Source: Meloidogyne chitwoodi (lineage: Eukaryota; Nematoda; Chromadorea; Rhabditida; Meloidogynidae). Taken from it: DNA of 64,000 nucleotides. Each line of letters begins with the position of its first letter. Position 1 is the stretch's first letter. Where the stretch lies: NCBI GenBank assembly GCA_015183035.1, contig JACZZP010000014.1, forward strand, positions 1,054,001-1,118,000, read 5' to 3'. Below, in pieces: positions 25,309 through 39,620 of this stretch. Under the pieces are notes generated by a model that was not told the origin of the DNA, did not search any database, and saw only the letters and a list, made by a program, of their open reading frames with translations. The translations under genes and the position numbers were made by a program.

Positions 25309-25416
25309 CCGACTTGTCGCCGACCGACTTGTCCCGCAATAGTATGTTACAAAGAGAATTAGAGATAAAGTGGAAACTAAAGACTACTTGTGGTAAGTCG
25401 GCCGGCGACAAGTCGG
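25309..25416. repeat. GC-rich inverted repeat in the chaperonin promoter
   Basis: Arms at 25309-25330 (CCGACTTGTCGCCGACCGAC...) and 25395-25416 are inverted and match at 21 of 22 positions, with a 64-bp loop. Each arm itself contains two copies of a CCGACTTG-like word. The arms are strikingly GC-rich for this genome. No target-site duplication was found, so it may be a regulatory palindrome or the core of a worn MITE. Confidence 0.7.
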
Positions 25417-25463
25417 ACGAGTCACATTTGAATATTTAAGTGGCAAAATGTTTTGGTTAGACA

Positions 25464-25476
25464 GAAAATTCTAGAA
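25464..25476. promoter_or_regulatory. heat-shock element, three perfect units
   Basis: GAAaaTTCtaGAA: three perfect alternating HSF units including the TTCTAGAA core favoured in nematode heat-shock promoters. It lies 153 bp upstream of the hsp-10 ATG. Confidence 0.87.
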
Positions 25477-25628
25477 TAGCTCATTGAATGAGAGAAATCA
25501 TAAAATTTATAACATGTAAATAGTTGTTTTATTAACTATTTTGAGTTCCTCTTTCTATTTTTATTTTTTTTATATTTTTATTGTTTTTAGGATATTTGCA
25601 AAGCTAAAGTTCTTATTTTTACTGAAAT

Positions 25629-25997
25629 ATGGTTTTGCTTTCTCTTGCACGTAAAACGGTTATCTTTTCTTACAACTATGATTTATATTTTTTGTTAAAG
25701 GCTGCAATCAAAAGCTTCAAACCGTTTTTTGATCGCATTCTTGTTGAGCGTCTTGCTCCTGAAACTAAGACAAAAGGAGGGATTATGATTCCCGAGAAGG
25801 CGCAAGGGAAGGTACTTGAGGGTACTATCGTTGCCGTTGGACCTGGTTACCGGACCGAAGAAGGGAAAACTTTGCCAATACAGTTAAATGTTGGAGATAG
25901 AGTTCTTCTTCCTGAATATGGCGGTAACAAAGTTCTTTTGGACGATAAGGAATATCACATTTTCCGTGAATCTGACATCATGGGAAAATTTGAGTGA
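25629..25997 (+). CDS. mitochondrial co-chaperonin HSP10 (Cpn10)
   Basis: The GroES-type lid of the HSP60 folding chamber. The region is open across its whole length (122 codons), but I favour a 42-nt intron at 25659-25700 (ACG|GTTATC ... TTAAAG|GCT). It gives a 108-aa protein that reaches the conserved FKPFFDR motif after 22 residues, the usual nematode spacing, whereas reading through inserts 14 hydrophobic residues. Diagnostic segments: FFDRILVERLAPETKTKGGI, MIPEKAQGKVLEGTIVAVGPG (with the mobile loop before it), VGDRVLLPEYGGNKVLLDDK and FRESDIMGKFE. Divergent from hsp-60; rpl-29 follows 329 bp downstream on the same strand. Confidence 0.95.
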   Translation: MVLLSLARKTVIFSYNYDLYFLLKAAIKSFKPFFDRILVERLAPETKTKGGIMIPEKAQGKVLEGTIVAVGPGYRTEEGKTLPIQLNVGDRVLLPEYGGNKVLLDDKEYHIFRESDIMGKFE

Positions 25998-26326
25998 AGA
26001 TCTACAAATTATAAAAAGCGATTGACATCTTTACTTTTTCACTTTGTTAAATTTATTTGTTTTTTCAAGAATAAATATTTATTATTGAACTAGAATTTTA
26101 CTAACCGCGTTTACTTATTATTCACGTTATTTTTTCAGTTCTTGTTGTCTTAATAGCGTTTCTTTTCACACAATGCTTAGAAACAAATTACCTTAACAAT
26201 ATAAAACTATGTTTAACTGTAAGTTAACTGGATTCACTATTTAATTAATTTTGAGTTTCTGAGCATTGTTTTTTAATTATTTCAGACTGAAGTACTTGGT
26301 ATTGATTTCACTCAATATTGATAGAA
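25998..26326. other. spacer between hsp-10 and rpl-29
   Basis: 329 bp on the plus side between the HSP10 stop and the L29 start. It is the size of a long intercistronic gap in a nematode operon, but an independent promoter is equally possible. No other feature seen. Confidence 0.45.
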
Positions 26327-27692
26327 ATGGCAAAGTCAAAGAATCATACGAATCATAACCAGAACAGGTAAAATGTATTAACTTTGGGGTAATTGTTACT
26401 TTTACTGGTCCCTAAAAAAATTATCAAAAATGTCCGATTTTTTCATTTTTGCAACTAATAATAGGTTTGTGCATACGCTGAGCTCGAATCTAGGCTCAGG
26501 TTTTAAAATATCGAATCCCGGACCCAGATTCGACGTGTCGACTTCAGTGTAAATATTCTAATACAAGCAAATGATAACTCATTCTATTCGTCTTGTCGAG
26601 CTGAGTTGAATGATACTAAAGTTAATACGGTTAAAAGTTTTTTAAGGCAGTTATGATTGATTTTTTTGATTAGCAGTTGCTAAAATAATGAATTTGATCG
26701 ATCATTTACTTAAAAAATAGCTAAGTCTTAATTTTGTTATTCAACTCAGCTCGACAAGAGAATCGAATGAGCTATCATTTGCCCAAACAAAAAATTTTTA
26801 TCCTGAATTCGACATGTCGAATCTGGGTCCGGGATTCGGTATTTTTGAAAACTTACTTCAGATTGAGCTCAGCGTTTAAGAAAACCGGCACTACTGAAGA
26901 TCACATGGTTTTTTGCGGACTTTTTCTGCGGACATTTTAATATAGGTATATATAATTAAATTAGTATGTTATTTGATTTTTTGTCTTAAGGCAATAAGGG
27001 TGTATATGGGTCAATAAAATGGTCAAAAATGTTTTGCCCTTTGTCATTTACATTTTTGTTAATAAATATTTAATAAAATGATTCAAAATCTGAAAAATTT
27101 TACTTTATTACAATTATGCAACAAAATCAGGTTACAAGAAGATGAATTTTAAGAATGGCTTACTGGTTTAGGTATGCTTCACAAGAAAAGAACATGTGAT
27201 TGTGGATCTCAAATGCGTACAGAAAATCAGGAGAAGTACGGACTCTGGAGATGCAAAAAAGGCACATGTATAAAAACAAAACATGCTTTATTGCCTTAAG
27301 GCAAAGAATCAACTAACATATACTAATTTAATGATATACATATATTAAAAATGTCCGCAGAAAAAAAACCATGTGATCTTCAGTAGTGCCAGAAAACCTA
27401 TTTAAAAAAATTAAAAAGTCAGATCTCTAAGGTCATTTTTTAGGGACCAGTAAAAGTAACAATTAACAACTGGGATGCATATCCTGAACATTGATCGAGG
27501 TGTTTCGATCCTTGAGAGGCCTGTAATTTTTCTTTTATACGCATATTCAGCAAGGATCATCGGAATGGCATTCACAAGCCGAAACGTCAACGCTATCAAT
27601 CAATGAAAGGAGTTGATCCGAAGTTTTTGCGAAACCTGCGCTTTGCAAAGAAACACAACAAGCGACATCCAAAAGCTGAATCAAGTGCTTAG
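26327..27692 (+). CDS. rpl-29: 60S ribosomal protein L29 (eL29)
   Basis: Predicted 60-aa basic protein of the large cytosolic ribosomal subunit. Exon 1 is 26327-26367 ([13 protein letters not shown] plus two bases) and exon 2 is 27551-27692 ([40 protein letters not shown], stop). This is the near-invariant eL29 sequence and the usual length for invertebrates. The single intron is 1183 bp, far longer than most here, because it carries a nested pair of DNA transposons (26390-27465). A highly expressed gene tolerating this insertion implies efficient removal of the long intron. The gene is convergent with citrate synthase, with 227 bp between stop codons. Confidence 0.96.
26887..27390. mobile_element. 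Merlin-like DNA transposon remnant, nested
   Basis: 504-bp element with terminal inverted repeats that start GGCACTACTGAAGATCACAT and are identical for 28 bp. It is flanked by a perfect 8-bp duplication AGAAAACC (26879-26886 and 27391-27398). Eight to nine bp duplications are typical of Merlin (IS1016-related) elements. The internal open stretch supports this: it encodes a transposase-type zinc ribbon. It interrupts the older foldback element that surrounds it. Confidence 0.82.
27078..27299 (+). pseudogene. truncated transposase zinc-ribbon (Merlin/ISXO2-like)
   Basis: A 74-codon stretch opening with ATG and interrupted by one in-frame TAA (at 27150-27152). Its second half, [20 protein letters not shown] then [10 protein letters not shown], has the C-x-C ... 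W-R-C-x4-C arrangement of the N-terminal zinc ribbon of Merlin/ISXO2-type transposases. The DDE catalytic region is missing, so this is a dead remnant of an internally deleted element. Confidence 0.62.
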
Positions 27693-27919
27693 ATAATATT
27701 TAATTCTGCTGCTTTGATATTGTGTATGAATTACCTATGTTAATTGTTAAATGAAAAATTGCACTTGTTTTTTGATGTTTGGAGGTAACTCTAGAAATTG
27801 CTATATTTTTAGAGTATAAAAATGGCTGGAAAACTAGAATTATTTTATTTAAATGTCACTGCAAACAGAAATATCACGAATTAACAATCTATATTTTTGC
27901 ACAAGATTCTTTTTCCTTC

Positions 27920-29775
27920 TCACTTTTCTCCCTTTGCCACCTTTGCCAATTTCATGAGTCCTTCAGTGCTGTGCGATTTAGGCCGTTCAAGTGGTAATCC
28001 CATTCCTCGAGACCAAATCATCTGCGATAAACAGCCCAACGCTCGAGAAACTCCAAAAAGAACAGTGTAATAGCTCATTTCTTTCATTCCGAAGTATTGG
28101 AGAAGCACTCCTGAGTGGGCATCCACGTTTGGCCATGGATTCTTTGCTTTTCCTTGTTCAAGCAGAATATTTGGCGTAATTTTATAGAGGTCAGAAACGA
28201 GTTTGAATAGTGGATCATTCGGCAAATGCTTCAGAGCAAATTCACGCTGACAGGTGTAGCGAGGATCAGTTTTACGAAGTACAGCATGTCCGTAACCGGG
28301 AACGACCTGACAATTTCTCGAAAGATGTTATCACATATCGACAAGGTACCTGTCCGCTCTTAAGATGGTTCCAGACCCATCGCTTGAGTTCTTCCTCTGT
28401 ATAGTTGTATCCTACTTCTCCAACTAATTTTGTAAGAAAGATAAGCACCTCCTAAATAAATTCAGTTTTAGGAAATTGATAAAACCACTAAAAATTTAAC
28501 CTGGTTTGCCAATCCATGAAGAGGCCCAGCAAGTCCAGCCATTGCCGCAGAGTAGGAAAGATAAGGGTCCGAAAGTGCTGACCCTACCAAATGGCATGTA
28601 TGGGCAGACACATTTCCTCCTTCGTGATCGGAATGTATGACCAAATACAGTCGCATTAATTCAATAAAGACCGGATCTGTATATCCAAGCATTGAGCAAA
28701 AGTTTGCAGACCAATCTTTGTTTACGTCAATTACACCCACGGCTGTTCCCTCACGGTAAAGATTCCTAAAAAATTATTGAGGATAGGATTAATTACAATA
28801 AAATGTTTTAAACGTAAATAATTGGTTAAACGTTTTAGGAATGTTTACCAAATTTTAGTATTTTTATATATAGTCCCATTTTTAAATACCTCTTTATTTT
28901 CCCGAAAATTAAAAAACCTGTATATTGTTGCTGCAATAGTCGGTAGCTTTGCAAGTAAATTCATCGAATCTTCATAGATATACTCCCAATAAGTACTTTT
29001 CGCTACACCTTTGGAATATGCCTGTGCAAATTTAGATTCAGTCTGCAAAGCTGCAATTGCGGCAACAAATTGTGCCATTGGATGAAGATTTGACGGAGCA
29101 GTTTCGAGCAATTGAGCGACGTGAACTGGCAAATCAGCGCGTGATGCCCATTCTTTACTGATAGCATTCACTTGTTTCTTTAAAATTAAAATAAATTGAA
29201 CATTAAAATATTTAAATCAAGAATCAAAACAATAAACAGTCGACCCTCTTTCTATTAATAGTGGAATCCAAACTACTTATTCACCTGATCCGGAATATCC
29301 CCAGTACATAATAGCCACCAAATTCCTTCAGGCAGAGGTTCATTCCCACCGTTAACTTTTGGAAGCTTTTCTTGGCATTCAGGAATTGAATAACCTCGGA
29401 AACGAATTCCTTCGTCAGCATCAAGAACAGAAGTTTCATAAACCATAGCCTTTAAAGAACGCATGCCACCATAAATCTTTAATATTAAAATATTATAGTT
29501 TTAAAATTCTAAAAAAACCATATCAACAGTAACACTTTGAACTATTGAATCGCCATAACCTTTGCGAAATTCAGCAACTTTCTTGTTATGTTCAGGAATT
29601 TTTTTTGCCAACACTTCCTTCAAGTTTGTTGAATAATCCGCTACAACAGAATAATAATGTGTAGAAGAAAAATTGACCAAATTCTAAAAAAATATTTTAA
29701 ACATTCAAAATTTTTTAAACATTTTACCTTGAAAAGAAAGAGGTTATTTCGAAAAGAAATTCCGGTTACAGACAT
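27920..29775 (-). CDS. cts-1: citrate synthase, mitochondrial
   Basis: Predicted 472-aa enzyme that condenses oxaloacetate with acetyl-CoA in the mitochondrial matrix to open the TCA cycle. Exons in transcript order: 29775-29728, 29683-29519, 29476-29285, 29177-28918, 28765-28501, 28451-28350, 28306-27920, all in phase. The first exon gives a short amphipathic presequence ([16 protein letters not shown]). Conserved blocks: [54 protein letters not shown] (catalytic His), [16 protein letters not shown] (second His), [20 protein letters not shown] (active-site His and Arg) and [19 protein letters not shown] (catalytic Asp). Size matches animal homologues (about 466 aa). Confidence 0.98.
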
Positions 29776-30540
29776 TATTTAATTCGTTGACTTATTATTT
29801 ATGTATCTAAAATAAATTAAAAATATGACGAAAATTTATACGATCAAATTTTATTTTAAAAATATTAAACTAAAAGTATGAAAATGAGCTAATGAAAAAA
29901 GTTAAAGGAACTAAAAATTACTAAAAGTGATTCTTTGTCAATTTCATTCAATAAAATTTAGAGGGTAATAATTTCCGACAAACTTTCAATAGTACATACT
30001 AAATAGAACACATAAACAGTTGGAAGAAGAGTAAAAAATCTATTGGATTAACTAAAGTTTCATAAGCTAAAATGTATAATAAATATTTATTTGTTTTTTA
30101 AGCAAATTAAAAAATTAAAAGACAGAATGACATACATATATAAAAAGGTAAAATATAACGTCTAATTAAAGACAAATCAAATGTGTAAAGTTATTTCTCG
30201 TTATGTTTCATGCAAGATTTTCAACTGGGAATTAAATCGAACGATTGAGTTATCAGTTTGACTATTTAATTCACATAATTACTAAATATATGAAAGTTTT
30301 CGTGTATTCATTAAATTCAAAAGACCATATTGATAGTTGTTTAGTTATTAAATTAAAAAGCATTTCAAATTTATTAAAGACTTCACTAAAAAGACTTAAT
30401 TTTTACACTCTATGTATTTAAAATTGCAACAAGCAGAGACAGTTGATCTCCAATGAGATGCCACTCGTGATGTTTAAAATATAAGCACCAGAAATTTTAA
30501 AAATTAAATTGTAAACTTTCTATTAAATTTTCTTTTTTAG
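29776..30540. other. intergenic, no gene seen
   Basis: Upstream region of citrate synthase on one side and of the Gly/Tyr-rich exon on the other. I looked for a signal-peptide exon with a phase-1 donor that could join the downstream exon and found none. Confidence 0.45.
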
Positions 30541-30602
30541 GTCATTATGGAGGTCGTTATGGTTATGGTAATTATGGTTCAACTTGGCCATGGGGACGAT
30601 GA
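30541..30602 (+). CDS. orphan Gly/Tyr-rich terminal exon
   Basis: After a strong acceptor (TTCTTTTTTAG ending at 30540) an open stretch reads, in phase 1, HYGGRYGYGNYGSTWPWGR and then TGA. Gly/Tyr-rich tails like this occur in nematode secreted peptides of the nlp-29/caenacin kind and in cuticle-associated proteins, and the biased composition is unlikely by chance in this AT-rich DNA. No first exon was found, so this may be the end of a small peptide gene whose start lies in 29776-30540, or a leftover exon. Confidence 0.35.
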
Positions 30603-31159
30603 ACAATATTTATTTAGATAATCAAAAATATGAGACGAAAATTAAATTTATTGACATTTTAATTTATCAAAATTATTGAAAAAATATATAAAATATACCT
30701 AATTAATTCCCATTATCTTCTTCAGTTCATTTTTCTTATGATCCTCAAAAAACTTGTGAAAAATATTTGTGTTTTGAATTATTTATTTGAAACTAAGAAT
30801 TAAGTTTTTTAGATGATGAGATATGAGGGCTTTATTAGTTTATTTTTATTTATTATTCTCCTATTATTATTTTCAACATTATAAAGAAAAAAATCATCAT
30901 TCAAGGCCATAAAATCAACTCATCCTTAAATTTAAAAAAACAATAATAATTTTATTTACACAAACTAATGTATATTTATAAAAAAGATTATTTAAACATT
31001 AACAATAGAGAATAGGGGAGAAATAGATATATTATTAGACAACAATACTAATATCACAAAGTGTTTATATGGGATAACAATTTTTTAGAAAGATATTATT
31101 ATTATTATTTAGGCAGTTCTACACAATCGACAATTGTACAAGCTCTTCTTCTTCTTCCT
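30603..31159. other. intergenic, no gene seen
   Basis: AT-rich sequence between the Gly/Tyr-rich exon and the stop codon of the small membrane protein. It should contain the 3' UTR of the latter. Nothing else recognised. Confidence 0.5.
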
Positions 31160-31436
31160 TTACTTCTTCTTTCCCTTCTTAGTGCCGGTACTCGCTGCAG
31201 TCTCCACTGAGCGCGACTTCCCAGACTTCGCCCCTCCACTGGCTGCTCCGCCACTCTTCGATTTGTCCGCTCCTGCGTCCTTCACCTTGCGCAAATATTC
31301 AGCTGCACCCTGAATTATAAAAAATAAATTAGTTTATAATTAATGACATAATTATTAAGAGAAAATAATTAAAAAAACTTACAAATCCGATAGCACCGAA
31401 GATCAGAGCAAGGATGATGTACAGAAAGAATCCCAT
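31160..31436 (-). CDS. small single-pass protein with Lys-rich tail, copy A
   Basis: Predicted 67-aa protein. Exon 1 (31436-31383) encodes the hydrophobic segment MGFFLYIILALIFGAIGF; exon 2 (31309-31160) continues GAAEYLRKVKDAGADKSKSG, then a Gly/Ala/Ser/Lys-rich stretch ending TKKGKKK. This architecture suggests an N-terminal membrane anchor (or uncleaved signal) with a basic, disordered tail. I do not recognise the family. A paralogue of the same design and the same intron position lies head to head at 31691-31990. Codons in exon 2 are strongly G+C-rich (many GCG, CGC, TCC) compared with neighbouring genes. Confidence 0.85.
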
Positions 31437-31690
31437 GTTCACTTGTAGTAGAGGTTGTTTTATGAAGAACGAAGTAGAAGACGTAGAAGAATACTATGTT
31501 TTTTGGGTTTTGTTGTTAAGTTGTGTAGATTTTATTTGTCTTTTATATGTACATATATTTATTTTTAACTATAGCAAGAAATAATTTTTGGTATAAAAAC
31601 TTGGTTGAAAAGAGTGTTAATAACCTATTCAAAATCCAAAAACATCTTCCTTGCCCTACAACTCTTCATTTCTACTACAAACGAACGACA
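31437..31690. promoter_or_regulatory. bidirectional promoter of the small-protein pair
   Basis: 254 bp separate the two divergent start codons, so any promoter elements are shared or overlapping. TATA-like AT-rich words are present but not distinctive in this genome. Confidence 0.5.
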
Positions 31691-31990
31691 ATGGGGCTCC
31701 TTCTGTACATCATCTTTGCTCTGATCTTCGGCGCGATTGGCTTTGTGAGTTTTATTTATTTATTTATTTGTCTTTTTTAAAATACCTAATCTAAATTTTA
31801 CTTTTTTTTTCATCAGGGCGCGAGCGAGTTCTTGCACAAGAAGAAGACCGCGGCTGCTGGACCGAATGCGGGACCTGGACCGAGCCCAACTAAGAGTGGA
31901 AAGGGTGCCAAGGGAGGCAAGTCCGCCAAGACGCGATCAGCGGAGACAGCATTGAGTGGAACCAGCAGCAAGAAGGGTAAGAAGAAATGA
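31691..31990 (+). CDS. small single-pass protein with Lys-rich tail, copy B
   Basis: Predicted 75-aa paralogue of the divergent neighbour. Exon 1 (31691-31744) encodes MGLLLYIIFALIFGAIGF, differing from copy A at three of 18 residues; exon 2 (31817-31990) begins GASEFLHKKKTAAAGPNAGP and ends with the same SSKKGKKK-type basic terminus. The intron sits at exactly the same codon boundary (phase 0). The gene is complete: ATG, GT-AG intron and stop. Membrane segment about residues 4-18; the tail is rich in Gly, Ser and Lys and likely disordered. Function unknown; possibly lineage-specific. Confidence 0.85.
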
Positions 31991-32680
31991 AGTAAGAAAA
32001 GAGTTCTAAGAATTGTGCCAATATTGTGTAAATGTTCCCTGTAATTATTTTCTTTCCCTTTCCAAATATTCTATTGTAGTTGTTCATATATGTATTCTTG
32101 AATATCTTGTATATAATAATGTTGTTATAAAGTATAAAATTGTGATATTTATTGGTTTTGAAAGATTTTTTTTAGAAAGATTAGATTATGAAATTTTTGT
32201 CTTCTTGTTAATTCTAATTTAAATACTTAAGTAAAACATAAAGAAATCATTGTGTTAAATTTAAAAGGTTATTATACAATGATTATAGTATATTTTAATT
32301 TGAAAAATTGTAACTTTCATCTTTGCTTTGAAGCTTTTAAATTTATTTCCAACAAAATATGTTAACAATAAAACAGTAAAAATTTTTTTTTGTCCATTTA
32401 TTTAGTTTTTGCAGTTTTTTAAGCTTTTTAATTTATAAACTAAAACAATTCCAGTGTTGCATCGTTTTAAATGCTAAAATCTGTGAGATTTTCTCGCGGT
32501 AAAATAAAAATCAATTTGATTGTAAAGAATTTTATTTTGACTTAAAGAGTCATTTTCTTATTGGTACATATATAAAAAATAAGTAAAAAAATAACATATA
32601 AATATTCTAAAATTAAATTTTTATAAATAAAATTGAAAATTGGACGGCACAAATATTTATTTAATTTAAATAAAAATTTA
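31991..32680. other. convergent intergenic region
   Basis: 3' flanks of the small protein (copy B) and of the PPEF gene. No coding exon or RNA gene recognised; open frames here are readings of AT-rich sequence. Confidence 0.5.
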
Positions 32681-37365
<4,685 letters not shown>

Positions 37366-38596
37366 TTTAAAAAATATTTTTTGAAGTCTTCTCTTTTTTA
37401 TTTAATTGAATAATAAAAAAGGTCAATTTATATTTAGAAAAAGGTCAAGCCAATATATTTATTTATGAGCTTGTTTTTAACTAATAAAATAAATTGAAGT
37501 CAATCAAACAAAAAATATAAAAATTGATCAGTTGGCAAAAATTAAAGTTGTGTAAAAAAGAGGAAAGGATGGAAATCTGATCCACTGACACTTTAAACAA
37601 CTATTTTTTCACTCTTTCAGGCTTGTCAACTTATAACCTCCTGTTTATTTTTTCATTCTCTCAAGCTTTTTGTCTTTTTACTTATGGAGAACTTCTTTTA
37701 CGTCATTTTAGGTAAAAGAAAGGGATATTTTTTTTAATTTTTGTATGTACAAATATTAAAAAAATATTTGTATTTATTTAGAAAAAGAGCTAAATCGAAA
37801 ATAAAAATATATAATGCAACTAATAAAATTTTTAAAATTCAGATGGATTGAACAGCTAAATACATTAAGAGAGGCAAATAAATAAAACTATGAAATAAAA
37901 ATATTAAAATTAATTTAGTGAAAAATGTAAGAAGTTGGGAATTCAAATTGATTAAAAGGAATATTAAATAATTGAAGCACTAATGTTTTCAATAAGTAGA
38001 AAACTCCCTCATCATTTGGAGTATATTCTCTATTTTCAACTACATATGCTCATCTTCTTTTATTTAATGTCTGGCAGTAACCATAATATGTGGAGGTTTA
38101 TAGGACAGACGCGCAAAAACGGCACTTTTTATAACCAGCTAATTCTAATATATAGGCGTGCGTTAATATTTATTGTAGCAAGAAGTGGATAAATAAACAG
38201 ATGATGTAAAGCTTATTTTTAGAAATAAAATCATACTGAAAAGAAACGTCTGATAAAAAAGGCCAAATTATTTATAAAATCTTTTGGATAAAAAACAAAA
38301 ATCATAAAAATTTTTATCTTTCTAATTGTAAATTTGAGTCTGTTTTAAGAGTGTTCCCTATAAGAGTTTATAATCTGAAGATTAGCGATTGTAAAAAAAA
38401 AGATTTTAATAGAGGCAGCAAAGACTTATTTCACTTACTTATATTTCACATCTCTTTTTTCTAATATAAAAAAGGAAACCCGTTATTAACAAGGAAACAA
38501 AAAGCAATGACGATAAAAAAATCGTTTTTGTTTTTCTCTAAACAATTTCAAAAATAATTTTCTTTAAAGGAAACAATTTAAAAAAATATTATTTAT
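37366..38596. other. intergenic, no gene seen
   Basis: Upstream region of the PPEF gene and 3' flank of the next minus-strand gene. A plus-strand open frame at 37983-38192 has no splice, signal or family support and is not called. Confidence 0.5.
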
Positions 38597-39178
38597 TTAA
38601 TCCCATCTTGTCAATCTAATTAAATCCTTCATTTGTTCTTCAACAGTTCTATGAGAATGTAACATATTTCCAACATTAGCTCGTTTTTTCTCCAACTTTC
38701 CATCAACAACTTTGAAAATCTTTGGTTTACTAGGCATTTTCCTTTGTTTAGCTTCAATTTCTGCCTGTCTCCATTGATCTATTACATCCCCATAATTTTC
38801 AATATATGGCCTTTCACGTTCAGCATTTAAATAAGGATTTGCCAACCATTGCATAACATTCCATTCTCTCATTAAATCTTTTCTAGTTCCCAGAACAGAT
38901 TCTTCCCTAAAATTTAGAGAATTCATTTTTGATATATACGTAAACAGAAAATCATTTCGTACAAATCCAATTTCTAAATCACCCCAACTTACGTTATTGG
39001 AACTTCCTGCTTTCCAGTACTAAAAATAAAAATTAAATAAACAAAAATCATTTAAAATATCTAACCATTTTTTCTTAGGCAGAGAAGGTCCCACATAACC
39101 TTTTTCCCAAACTCGACGAAACCAATCTTCAACATTCCTTCGACACCGTTTTACTCCAAAGGATGAAGAAAATTTCAT
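38597..39178 (-). CDS. conserved-looking 149-aa protein, unknown
   Basis: Exons in transcript order: 39178-39066, 39019-38993, 38906-38597; phases join and total 149 aa. The protein is rich in Trp, Arg and Lys: the start MKFSSSFGVKRCRRNVEDWF is basic, and the body contains DLMREWNVMQWLANPYLNAE, ERPYIENYGDVIDQWRQAEI and a basic C-terminal part ending LIRLTRWD. No membrane segment or secretion signal. The compact, charged, Trp-containing character resembles accessory subunits of mitochondrial complexes or mitoribosomes, but I do not recognise the family and do not name a function. Confidence 0.7.
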
Positions 39179-39617
39179 ATCTATAAAAATATTAAAAGTA
39201 ATGGGAATGTACATAATTAAAATAAAATATTTATAATTTAATAATTAAGATTCAGAAAATATTAATTAAAAATATTTAATCAAATTTATACATTATTCCC
39301 AAAATTAAATAAAATGAATCATTAAGGACTTTTATTATAAGAAAAATCACAACACTTAAAAATCGGTAAATTAAAACAAAATTAGAGCATGTGTATAATA
39401 ATTATCATCTAAAAAGAGGATATTTATTAGAATTCAGAGATGAAATCAGGCAATTTTTCTGCAAATGTTCTTTTGGATTTATTTCAAGTTTATCATAAAA
39501 ACTAGGGACCGGCCAGATATATCGTCGATATTTTTCGAGATATCGTAGAGAATATCGATCAAAGACATTTTCGAGCTCTAATAAAAACTCAACTTTCATC
39601 TCTTATTACTTATTTTC
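39179..39617. other. intergenic with possible transposon end
   Basis: Contains the word TAGGGACCGGCC at 39503-39514, followed by a run of TATCG/CGATA palindromes (to about 39560) resembling the end of a hAT-like element. No partner end or duplication was found. A minus-strand open frame over it (39405-39599) is a by-product of that repeat. Confidence 0.4.
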
Positions 39618-39620
39618 TAA

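Larger units (their letters stand above)
25146..25628. promoter_or_regulatory. bidirectional hsp-60/hsp-10 promoter
   Basis: The 483 bp between the two divergent chaperonin start codons. It contains two perfect three-unit heat-shock elements (listed separately) and a GC-rich inverted repeat of 22 bp arms. Co-regulation of the two chaperonins by HSF-1 is the natural reading; vertebrates also have HSPD1 and HSPE1 head to head. Transcription start sites cannot be placed from sequence. Confidence 0.8.
26390..27465. mobile_element. foldback/TIR DNA element in the rpl-29 intron
   Basis: Bounded by a perfect inverted repeat of 30 bp: TAATTGTTACTTTTACTGGT... at 26390-26419 and its complement at 27436-27465. 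The terminal TA could be the duplicated target of a Tc1/mariner-type insertion. Inside the left half lies a large palindrome with arms at about 26475-26612 and 26739-26875 (for example acgctgagctcgaatct against cagattgagctcagcgt). A second element (26887-27390) is inserted into it. No transposase of the host element was recognised, so it is non-autonomous. Superfamily assignment is inference. Confidence 0.75.

Noticed and set aside
25629..25997. HSP10 as a single 122-codon exon
   Set aside because: Possible, but the 42-nt segment 25659-25700 has GT...AG ends, keeps the frame, and its removal restores the conserved N-terminal length; the intron model is preferred.
25998..26326. hsp-10 and rpl-29 as an operon
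   Set aside because: Same strand and 329 bp apart, but the gap is long enough for a promoter and nothing in the sequence shows trans-splicing.
39503..39560. Second hAT element beginning TAGGGACCGGCC
   Set aside because: Only one end is visible; no inverted partner or 8-bp duplication was found, so it is noted only as a possible fragment.
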